This document shows, in pieces, positions 46,753 through 57,182 of a stretch of DNA of 64,000 nt. Position 1 is the stretch's first letter; each line of letters begins with the position of its first letter. Under the pieces are notes generated by a model that was given only the letters and a program-made list of their open reading frames with translations, did no database searches and had not been told where the DNA came from. Position numbers and translations under genes: made by a program. The stretch is from Maratus speciosus (taxonomy: Eukaryota; Arthropoda; Arachnida; Araneae; Salticidae). The stretch covers positions 81,043,292 through 81,107,291 of the forward strand of contig OZ010796.1 in the NCBI GenBank assembly GCA_963932465.1, given 5' to 3'.

Positions 46753-46994
46753 ATATACATTTAAAATACCTTTGTTTCATTTATTTCAGTTAAAATACAA
46801 AATAAATAATTAAATAAAAATAATACCACAAATCAAGCCATTTAATTTCAAAATCAAAGCATTGTTTCTAACTTGCACATGTAAAAAATAAAAGCTGCTA
46901 TTGGCGAGATGTGCACCTGGCTAACATAAAAGTACCATAAATTCTGCGACAAAGCCGAGTGGAATCTGAACAACATAAATTATAAGACACTTAC

Positions 46995-47267
46995 TTTTCG
47001 AGAGCTCCTTAATCAGAAATCGTTTCTTTGTAGCTAATACATCAAGGTTCGTATATACAGAACATGCCAAAATGCCTTCTTGTTCCTGCCTTAGCTCGGA
47101 AATTTTGATGGAGCTGCCGGTAATGCTGACTTCCATGTTACTGGGTAGAGTTCCATGCTCGCCCTCTTTCTCCATAAACCTTTTGAACGAAGTGGATGCT
47201 TCTGGCAGATTAACGAACTTCCGAAGATACAATTTGACTGTCTCTCCGACGTAAACAAAACCGAGAT
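46995..47267 (-). CDS. Ig-like domain exon
   Basis: A 273-bp exon (91 codons) bounded by acceptor ttatttttccag and donor GTAAGTG, phase 1 at both ends as is usual for exons that encode one extracellular Ig domain. It reads LGFVYVGETVKLYLRKF (strand B region), a K-rich middle, VSITGSSIKISELRQEQEGILACSVYTN (the E-F strand block ending in the conserved F-strand cysteine, in place of L...D.G.Y.C) and ATKKRFLIKEL (G strand). The expected B-strand cysteine is replaced (L-Y-L), so the core disulphide is absent, and the tryptophan is missing too. It joins in phase to the exon at 41387-42441. Upstream exons were not recognised and probably lie beyond the window. Confidence 0.6.
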
Positions 47268-47499
47268 CTGGAAAAATAACATTTTTAAGCTTTTCCCACC
47301 TTTATTAAGATTTCACATTTTAGTACATAAAAAGGAAATAAAAATCATGCGTCAAGCATAGATTATGAAACACTTTCCAACACATTCAGAATTCTGTAAC
47401 AAAATTTCGCCTTTTAACAAGTTCACCATTTGATATCTAGCAAACAAGGAATGACTAGGGATGACAGCCCCGGGAACTCAGCTTTCGCTTTAGCATATA

Positions 47500-48170
47500 A
47501 GTGCAATCTCAGGAGGAAATGTCTAAGCAAACTGTTTGGAAAACGCATAACACGTTCAAAAACAGAATCTCAGAAATTACCCTCTATAGATGGAAAAATA
47601 TACAAATTATTTTGTGCAGCCCTGTATATGATTTGTAGATTCATATATACATACTGTGGAAAAATTTGGTTCAGTTAGGAAATGCATAAAAGAACTGAAA
47701 TCTCCTTTACAGCAATTTACGTCACTAAGTAGAAATGTACTTGAATTACTTTGTGCAGCCCTGTATAGGATCGATAGAATTTATGCACACCAAGTAACAT
47801 GCAAAAAAAAATTAAATATCCATACCATAATTTAAAATGGACTTCCAGCAATTATTGCTCGTACACAATAGTGTAACGGAATTCTTTGTGTGTCCCTGTG
47901 AATAAAGAATAAATGCAATGCACAACCTATTCTATAGTATCTGATAGTGCACCGCAGTAATTTATATTAATTTCAATGTCTTTGAAATAGTGTAACGTCA
48001 TCAAAATACACTGCAAATGATTGTCCCATAAGGTAATGGCATTCATTTGAGTGTCCCTGTAAACGATCTATAAAACACTTCAATACCAAACATGTCATGG
48101 TCAGCGTCAATATATCAATTACATGGCAATCGGAGTATATTTACTCAAGTTAGAACACAGAGAGACAGAC
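47500..48170. repeat. Degenerate ~135-165-bp tandem repeat, four units
   Basis: The landmark ctttgtg(c/t)(a/g)(g/t)ccctgtat recurs near 47610, 47750, 47885 and 48046. Surrounding blocks (gcaatttac / ccagcaatt, cataaa..cc) are weakly conserved. Non-coding. Confidence 0.5.
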
Positions 48171-48379
48171 AGATGTTCAAGCAGGCGACCAGACAGACAG
48201 CCTGACAGATCGAATACAAGAAAATGTTTCAACTATGTTGCAATGTGTTAAAAATGACGACAAAGTTACAGACAGAAAACACATAAAACGCTTCAATTTT
48301 TTTAATTTTCAATTTTGCTTGTAGAAAAAAAAACAGACTACTTCAAAATTATATAATTTGTAGTTTCACAATAATAAAT

Positions 48380-49650
48380 GACACATAAACTCCTAAAACA
48401 GTATATATTTAAAATCATCAGAAGTGATAAAAGTTTTTAAGGTTCTTATTTTTAAAAATATTTAACCTACTTGTACAAAGTATCAAAAAAATATTTAAAC
48501 AACCTCTGATCTTTTAAATTTTGCTTTTCAATAAAATAAATATATAAATTTATTTTTTAATTAAAGACACAGGTATAGATGCATATTTTTTCTGCTGAAT
48601 GTAAGATATTTTATATTAACTCGCATAAATTAACTGTCTAAGTTATTTTTAAAATTTAATATTTAGACAAATAATGCCTAATTAAAATGAACTAATAGCA
48701 AAATCAAGCTTGCATTTTTTCAATAATAAAATGAAAATACTTCATGAAAATGAAAATTTGAAAACATTTAAAAAAACTGAACAAACATAATTTCATGAAT
48801 ATTAAGTTCGCTTTCTGTACATATAAATTCCAAAAACAGTATACCTTTAAAAAATCAAAAGTAATAAAAGTTTTAAAGATTCTAATTTTAAAAATATTTA
48901 AAGCACTTGTACAAAGTGTTAAAAAATATTTAAACAACCTTACTCTTTTAATTTTTGCTTTTTAATAATATATATAATTTTTTAATTAAAGATATAGCTA
49001 GAGATGCATATTTTTCTCCGCTGAACGCAAGATAATACTCACATAAATTAACTGTGTAAACTATTTTTTTTATTTAGTATTTAGACAAATAACATCTAAT
49101 TAAAATGAATTAATAGAATAACCAAGCTTGCATTCTTTGAATAATAAAATGAAAATACTTCATAAAAACAAAATAGAAAACATTTTTAAAAACTCAACAA
49201 ACAGAATTTCATTTAAACTGAAAGACCAAAATTTTAGTTCATTTTGTGTACATATAAATCCCTAAAACAGTATACCTTTAAAATGTCAAAGGTAATAAAA
49301 GTTTCAAAGATTCTCATTTTAAAAATATTTAACACACATGTACAAAGTGTTAAAAAATATTTAAACAACCCTACTCTTAAATTTTGTTTTTTAATAAAAT
49401 AAATATATTTTTTCAAAATTAAAGACATAGTTAAGAATTGATACATGTTTTTTAGACAAATAGTCTAATTATTAAAATGAACTAGTATGGAAACCAAGTT
49501 TGAGTTCTTTCAATAATAAAATGAAAGGATTTCATAATAAGGGAAAAATCGAAAACCTTTTAAAAACCTGAACAAATATAATTTCATGAATATTAACTCA
49601 AAGATTAAAATTTTAGTTCATTTTGTCTCCACTTAAACACTGAAATCGAT
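48380..49650. repeat. Triplicated ~435-bp segment
   Basis: The landmark acataaa(c/t)tcc(t/a)aaaacagtata starts units near 48382, 48820 and 49250. Shared blocks include aaaaatatttaa, cttgtacaaagtgttaaaaa, aagatgcatattttt-like, ttagacaaataa and caataataaaatgaaa. Similar minus-strand frames at 48704-48937 and 49234-49446 exist only because the units are similar. Confidence 0.75.
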
Positions 49651-52239
49651 GCTTTTAAATTATGTATAATTGTTCAATTTTAGTTTGGAATATTGAACAG
49701 GAGTGTTGTGCTGTCTTGGAAAAAAAAAAGAAAAAAAAAAAAAAAAAAAAAAGAATCTTTGCAACTCCATGTTCAAAGAAATTCACTGTAATTCCTATTC
49801 CTAATGTGTAAATGAGCTACATGTTTGGCAATATAATTCAAAGGTATATAATTTTTTTAATTTACTCATTGAAAATTAGAAGAAAAACAGGAAAAAAAAG
49901 CACGAAAATGTATTTTTAGTTGGAAAAAAAAACTGGTCAGATCAAACGTTAGACAAAACATTGCTGGATTTTAGAAAGTCATACTTGGCTTTTTGTTAAG
50001 GAAATGCTAAATGAAAACAATTAATATATACATACGATTCTTGAGTATAAAACATGTCAAGCATGAGCTTTTTTCTTAACAATTTTCAGATGTTTTTCCG
50101 ATCTACTATGTTTCTTCTACTTCACTACTTCTTCTACTACTTCAGTGTTTCATTTATGCTCTACTTTGCACAATCAGAATTGGTGAAAGCATGTGATGGT
50201 GGTGACCTAGCACCAGGCACAAAGTCGAAAAAGCGTTTAATTATGTGCTGCAAGTTGTTACTATTCATGAATTGGGGATTGACGAAATGTAAAATAATTT
50301 TTTAGCACCACACACCTAACAGAGTTGTCAAAAACTAGAGAGTGAAGATAGGGCCAAGTTAAGGGTGCACATCTCAAAAGAAACGATTGAGGACATTTTT
50401 AGTGAATGTTCTATTTTGGAGGCACGAAACTGAAATCTTGATTAAGGCAAATAAATCCATTTAAAACCATATGTTATTTAATTAACAGGGACTTTTCGGT
50501 AACATATTAATGGAATATTGGGTTCCAGCATAGTAACAGTGTTTTTTATCATAATACGTTAAATAATGCCCATCCCTAATTAGTATCTCAAAGTAACAAA
50601 TAAAAGAAGTATGATAAAACAATATTAAAAAAAGGATGTACAACAAAAAACAAGAATTTTTAAGATTAACAATTTTAACCATTAACTGTTTTTGTTTTAA
50701 ATTTTCACAGTTTTATAGATACTAGTGAAATTTTGTTTCCTTTGGAGTCTTAGTACTAGCACTAGAGATTTTTGAATAGGTGAGTTTTAATTATAATAGT
50801 CCTGTACATAAAGTGTAGTAAAGAAACAATATTCTATGAGTTAATCAAGCCTTTTATTCATCTTTTGATCAAGCAAACTTAGCGACAACAGTTTTTATTA
50901 CAGCAGTTAAGGGTTTATCAATGAGCTCCACAATAGTATGGAAGGGTAACTCCCTATTCTGATACATTAAACCCAGAGGTCCATCCATGAATATAATGCC
51001 AAAGAATTTCCAAGGAAAATTTTTTGGCAAAACATCAATTTCCTCCTATAGGGTAGTATGGGTTAGATATTTTCAAATTGGATTTTCTTTTAAAAATATC
51101 ATGAAGTTGATACAATTTTCATTGATATATATATATATATTATTGAAAATAAAAACTACAGATTTTATTTAAATTGATCAAATTTTTAATTTGATATTGG
51201 TTAAAAATGATATTTTAGGTAAGCTTAACAACAACAACAAAAAAACTTTTGCTAAATATTGCTCATAAAAATATCAAAAATGTGTAGTAATAGCCAAAAG
51301 TGATAAAAGTATGTAGAAAACTTTGAAAAAATGCTACTATACTAAGCACAAGATTCATTACTTGTGCGTCTAAAGTGTGATTCGGTCATGACACAAATTG
51401 GACTAGTGAGTTAGCTCTCCATACTTATGGAGAGTTGGACAGTGGATGGGTTAATACTGGACAGAGAGAGGGAAAGAAGAATTTTCAAATAGGGGCGGAT
51501 GATTGATCATTTATTGTTATTTCAAAGTAATAAATAGGACAGTTTTTTTTTAAGTTTTAAAGATTTTAAATAATGTAAGAAGGGATATGATCAGAAATTT
51601 CACTAAGAAAAGAAATGTAGATGATTCGTTATTTATATATTAGTATTTCAAATTAAAAAATAAGACAATTAGAGCAAAACAATATTAAAAAACTGGGCAG
51701 AACTTACAGCTGAACAGTTTTGAAGATTTTCAATAATGTTTGGAGAGGAGGGCAGAAAGGGAAACAACACTATTGTGGGGTGGAGGGACGAAAATATACC
51801 AAAACTTAGAAGACTGTCACCTCTTATCAATATTGTTCTGCATAATCAAAATATATAAAGAAGATCCTTTAGTTGTTACTTGAAACATCTCTCTCTCTCT
51901 CCCAAAAATATATTTTTTTACAAACAAAATTCTTTTGTGCAAGAAATCTTTCTCTTTCTGTGGCATTGTTGCTGGCATTCTGTCATAGGGTTTTTGTTAA
52001 AATATTTTTAAAATATATATTTAATTTTACTAAAATGTTGAAATGTTACACGCAGCTCATCAAGATTTTAACACTTCAAATAAAATTAAATATTATTTTA
52101 GAAATATTTTGGCAAAACAGAGACAGCCTTTAAGAACAGTACACAGATCAAAGAAGTTAAATACAGTACAGGACCTATTATCCAGAATCCTTGGGACCGA
52201 AGGCTTTCTGGATTTTGAAATTTTCTGGATTTCGGGTCC
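49651..52239. other. AT-rich non-coding stretch
   Basis: A long A/G-rich run at 49720-49754 and no recognisable gene. The frame at 50054-50305 is a hydrophobic F/Y/L-rich reading of low-complexity DNA and is not supported. Possibly intronic or upstream of the Ig-like gene. Confidence 0.3.
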
Positions 52240-52770
52240 TCCCGAATTCCGTCAAAAAAATCGTGGGAAAAATGCAAATTTCATCAAAGAATCGCGAAAA
52301 AACACAAATTTCTCCTAAGCACTGCAAAAAAAACCACAAATTGCATCAAAATGTAGCGAAAAAAAAACAAATTTTGTCAAAGTATCGAAAAGGCCTCCTG
52401 CAATTTCGTCAAAAGATTGCAAAAAAATCCGCAAATTTTGTCCAAAAATAGTGAAAAAAAAAGCAAATTTCATCAAAAGATCGCCAAAAAACGGATTTTT
52501 GTAAAAGGATCGTGAAAAACACGCAAATTTAGTTAAAGCATTGTGGAAGAAAAACGCAAATTTCATAAAAATCTCGCGGAAAAAAATGCAAATTTCGTCA
52601 AAATCTCGCGGGGAAAAAAAACGCAAATTTCGTCAAAATCTCGCGGAAAAAAAACGCAAATTTCGTCAAAAGATAGCAAAAATCTTCAAAGGATCCCAAA
52701 ACACTATCTTAATTTCCTCAAAAGATCGTGTAAATCACGAATTTCGTTAAAGGATCGCGGAAACACATAA
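52240..52770. repeat. Degenerate ~32-bp minisatellite (array 2)
   Basis: About sixteen units of gcaaatttc(g/a)tcaaaa(g/t)(a/c)tcgcggaaaaaa. The best conserved are at 52555-52670 (tctcgcggaaaaaa repeated three times). Same consensus as array 1, nine kilobases away. Confidence 0.8.
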
Positions 52771-53743
52771 TTAGGGCCGAGAGCCCCCCCCCCACCCCCC
52801 TCTTCTGTAAACTTTCAAAAAATTTGCTGTGAATTTCGGATTTTTTTTTTTTTTTTTTTTTTTTTACTCAGAATTACCTATGATTCAAGTACCAAAATTG
52901 TGTAGTCATAATATTTTATCGAAGTGAGAGGAAGGGTATGAAATATCTTTTTTTTTTAAACGAATCTACTTATAATAAAATCTGAGTACAGGGGACCGTC
53001 GGAACCATGCCGGTGCAAACCACTCTGGACTGCGAAATGACTGTAGCTAAACGCCATGTTAGGCTTAATGAAAAACATATCCTAGCATATGACGGCTAAA
53101 TGATAGTTTTTTTCTATTTGAAATCATGTCTGTTCAGCATATTTTCACATAAAACATGTGTATGATATCTATTTATAATGTATTAAGTTCTAAATTAAAA
53201 TTAAGCTATTATAAACATAGAAATCGGACGTAAAAAAACGATACTGCTGCCATTCAGATTCAAATTTCAGCAAATCTACAAAGAAACAAATGACTCGTTG
53301 AACGCTTCATTAAAAAAAAAATATATATATACAGGTTAAAGCCGATTCTGGTCTTAAAATATTTGTAATAGTTTATTAAAACCTTTAAATATTTTAACTT
53401 TGTTTAAAACCTTCAAAAACTGTTAAGTTCTAAATTTAAGGGCCAAATCATCATCAACAACAAGTTCTAATTTAAAAATAACGGATAACTATCGCCATCT
53501 AGGGAGAAAAGATAGAACTTTCATTCTAAAAAGGTGTGTTCCAGTACATTGCATTACATGTATTTTTAATTTATTCAGAATGATTATTCTTTTGCACAAT
53601 TTCATATTTACTGTGACATTTGTTTTCGGTCTTATATGACAAAGTAAAAATTATTCGAATTTGAATATCTAAACTTTCAAATCCATTTACAATAAAGAAT
53701 TATTTCAATGGCACTTCAGCATTATTTAAACGGAAATTAACCC
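52771..53743. other. Non-coding flank of the LTR element
   Basis: Poly-C and poly-T tracts at 52786-52802 and 52839-52866. The last bases before the LTR (..aaccc) are one half of the target duplication, whose partner lies beyond the window. Confidence 0.35.
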
Positions 53744-54180
53744 TGTACTGTAAAGTTGGGCTTAATGAATCGGAGAGTGAAATTCAATCCAAAGTTTGAA
53801 TTGAACAAAAATTAATTCCGATTCATAAGCTCAAAATTACACTACAGCCGATGACGTAAGTGGTTGACATCGCTTAATGTGTTTTTTAAGAATTATTTTA
53901 AATTATATAAGATCAAATAAAATTATATTTACTAGTTATCGTAGCTGAAAAAAAATAAAGAAAAGTAAACACTCACCCAAGTACTTGAACACAGAAAGAT
54001 AATTCACAAATGACGTTTATTTAAACATATATAAAATTTGCTGATTTGAATGCATTCTTACATTATGAATTATGTAAAGATTATCAAAGTGAATGTAAAA
54101 TTTACTATAATTTTAGACAATTAGAGACATATTATCATCTAAGAAAAAGCAGAAGTTTACGTAATATTTCTTTTTGCAAA

Positions 54181-54279
54181 TTAGGGATTAAAGTTCAGGA
54201 ATGTAAAGTTAAATTAGGGATTAAAGTTCAGGAATGTAAAGTTAAACTAGGGCTTAAAGTTCAGGAGTGTAAAGTCAAG
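54181..54279 (+). repeat. 3 x 33-bp tandem repeat in the LTR
   Basis: Three 33-bp units (ttagggattaaagttcagga and 13 more bases), the third with five changes. As the unit is a multiple of three it reads as an 11-residue KVQECK repeat in an antisense frame (54046-54288). The same array is at 63119-63217 in the other LTR. Confidence 0.9.
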
Positions 54280-54906
54280 ATCAACTAGGGACGTAGAAGG
54301 ACTCTTGTATTTGGAAAACTGGAAACATGCTGTAGACAACTGGAAACATGCTGAAGACAAAGTTCCTTCAGGAATGTAGATTCTATTTCTTTTTATTCAA
54401 TGCGAATCTGAACCGAATAAGAAGTTACGGATTTGGAAAATTGGAAATAGGATGTTTGTGAACTTCCTTCAGGAATGCAGATTTTGACGATTTCAGTACG
54501 TTACATAGGCAATTTACTATTTATCGCATCGACAAAAAAAACAGATGTTCAATTCATATTTGTTGATCGAAGAACAATAAAATGTCGATGAGCAGAACCA
54601 TTCAGGGCTTTCAATTAATGTTCTATGAAATTTACTTAGAAATGCTTCTTGAAGAGAAAAATATTATATTTCCTTTAGATGATATACGGCCGCTAAGGCC
54701 TAACGAAACGTCGATCTCTTCTCACTGGCTAGCGGAACTCCTCTGCCGCAACAACCGGCTAAAAAAGCACGGCGTCGCAGCCCCCACAAGTTACTTGCTC
54801 CAACGGCTCCCTGGTGAAGAATGATGACTTTTCCAGAAGAGTTTCAAACATGAAAAGCCATTACAGAGCGCGCCAGCCAATTAAAAACGCCTATCCTCCC
54901 CGCGCC

Positions 54907-54914
54907 TGACGTCA
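54907..54914. promoter_or_regulatory. Palindromic CRE-like TGACGTCA in the LTR
   Basis: A full 8-bp CRE/ATF consensus, present in both LTRs (63848-63855 in the other). On the minus strand it lies ~625 bp into the LTR. Its use as an enhancer element is an inference. Confidence 0.4.
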
Positions 54915-55538
54915 CACACAACGTGCGTGTTCCAAAAGGAATGTTAAACGATTTAGCAGACGTCCGGTTTTGAGCTAAGCGTCTGTTTGGCAAAGGGGAA
55001 TACCCTTCTTGTTGGAACTTTCAAAATGTCGGAAAGAATGATCTCATGGCGTCGCGCGCCGAAATTAAAAATGAGAAAAGATAGAAAATACATTTTTGCG
55101 TATTTCTGCCAAAGTATTTATCACAAGTCACTGAAAATTTTGCAATCGGCTAGAAATAAATATTTCTATCCACATAATATGATTTAAAAGGGAAATATTG
55201 ATAAATAAAAGATTTCCATTTTTTATATTTTAGACTTAGAAAATTCCGATGTGTTTACACATTCGCGATGTATGTTGAAAGAAATTTGAAAGTTAAATTA
55301 CTGAAATATAATAAAATACTAATTGCACTTAAATAATCTTAATAAGAGATAATGTTTACATTGAAAAATAAGGAAATATTGAATTATTTATCATTAAAAT
55401 TTACATTGTAAGTTTAAAACTTGTGATTAGAAATTAGGTGTTTGAAAATGTTAATTTAAGTTGTAAAATTGAAATAAATTATATTATTTAAATTAATTTG
55501 AATGGGAAATGATGCATTATATTTTTTATGATGCAACA

Positions 55539-55550
55539 TTTTATCTCCCG
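55539..55550 (-). other. Polypurine tract of the LTR element
   Basis: On the minus strand CGGGAGATAAAA directly precedes the TGTTGC start of the 3' LTR, as expected for the plus-strand primer of reverse transcription. Confidence 0.65.
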
Positions 55551-57182
55551 GTAGCAGAAAAAAAAAAGGATAAAAAAAAAATTTTAGCTGACAGGTTCGA
55601 AAAGATGAACCATCTGCAGATAATTCTATGCAAATTTAAAGGTAAACTACACAATATTAAACAACAATAAACACAATACAACAAAACAAATATATAAACA
55701 CAATACAACAAAACAAATATATAAACACAATACCAAACAAGAATACACAGTACAAGCAGAAATAGAATTGTAACACAATATCAAACAATAACAAACATGG
55801 TACAGGTGGAAACAAACCACTAAAATTTATATATAAACAAAACACTGCCTGGGTGAGGTTCCAAATGGCCTATAAAAATGTAATCTTTTCATGTGCAAAC
55901 CCCTAACAGTAGACATATTGCAACTATGATAAAAATAAAACTATATGTGTAATCATATTTAAAAAAACAAACAAAATGCTGCATAAAGTTTTCAAGTATT
56001 GCAAAATCAAACCAATAAAATTAAAACAGGATAATACTGCAATTGTGATGTAGCTGAGACAACTGTATATCATTATTTGTAGTATTTATTTTGTTTACAT
56101 TGTAAAATACCATCAATTTCTTGAACAAAAAACAAATGTACATTGTTCAGAATGATAGTTGTGCCCATTAAATTAAAAAAATTTAAGACATTAAGCTGTG
56201 AATTTTAAAATAGATCATATGTGATCTTGGACACTGAAATTTACAATATAGAATGTTATTCCCTTTAAATTATGAATAGTTGCACCTTGAAGGATTTATC
56301 GGAAGGGTACTAATTTTGTGATTATTTTTTGCCCCAAGCTATGCCGAATTTACCTTCTGTGTGTGCTCGCTATAAATTTGTTGGGAACTGAAAGAAAAAG
56401 AGAAATAACTTAGAGCAGTTGCTCCATCGTATTCTCATAAAATATCTCCACTAGTATTCAAAGAGCTGCAGCTAGGAGATTTGAGCATTGATAATTTTTC
56501 ATATAATTTCTGGAACATATATAAATTTTCATTTGTATTTTTTTTTTTTTTTTGTAATTTATTAAAGTTGTCTCAAAAATATATTTATTTTTTTATATAT
56601 ATTTTCTCATAATTTTTAATAATGGTTATATAGGATCCTATAATTAAATTTAAAATAAAACATCACATGAATAAGCAGTAAAAGTTTATATGTTGAGATC
56701 ACCCCTCAATTTCAATATGATATGGATATATATTGTTCAAAAATTAACAAAGATGAACATACAAAAAAAAATCTGTGGCAACATAATATTGCATTCCCAT
56801 CATTTAAATTAAGGTAGAAAAAAAAATTAGATGAAGGATAGTACCTATTATAAAATATAGAATTGTAAAATAATGAAATCAATAAATCAGTATGCTTAAT
56901 CAATTGTATGAGTGAACAGTAATGGACAGTACGTAAGCGCTTACATTCTGTGACCACTAGTATTTCGCCAGCAAAATATTGAAAACTCATAGAATTGATA
57001 CAGATGTTACCACTGTATTGTTTAAAAAAAAATTGTAATTCAGAGAGATATATATACATATGAAGACACTAAAATGGAAATTAGAAAAAATGGGATTTAC
57101 ATTTGTAGGAAGATTGTAGTGCCCCAAAAAAATTTAAATGTCCATAACAAAAGAAAATTAAGTGAGTAGAAAACAAATAAAA
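55551..57182 (-). other. Non-coding tail between pol and the 3' LTR
   Basis: About 1.63 kb without a credible env or accessory gene. The 115-codon frame at 56712-57059 is hydrophobic and low complexity, lacks a signal peptide plus transmembrane layout, and is not accepted as env. An (aacacaatac)-rich imperfect repeat lies at 55660-55740. Confidence 0.55.

Larger units (their letters stand above)
42446..46994 (-). other. Intron of the Ig-like gene (4.55 kb)
   Basis: Bounded by a GTAAGTG donor just below 46995 and a ttttattttacag acceptor just above 42441, both on the minus strand. It hosts a minisatellite, two MITEs and the remnant motif at 44690. Exon phases on both sides are 1. Confidence 0.55.
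53744..55538 (-). repeat. 3' LTR (1795 bp)
   Basis: The left boundary is fixed by identity with the right LTR starting at tgtactgtaaagttggg. The right boundary is set at the CA at 55537-55538, because the minus strand then begins TGTTGCATCA directly after a purine-rich tract. It ends ...TACA on the minus strand. It holds a 3 x 33-bp repeat and a palindromic TGACGTCA. Confidence 0.8.

Noticed and set aside
50054..50305. Hydrophobic 83-codon frame considered as a membrane protein
   Set aside because: The composition follows T-rich DNA; there is no start context, splice support or domain.
56712..57059. Possible env-like frame downstream of pol
   Set aside because: It has no signal peptide, cleavage site or single transmembrane anchor, and only 115 codons of low-complexity sequence.
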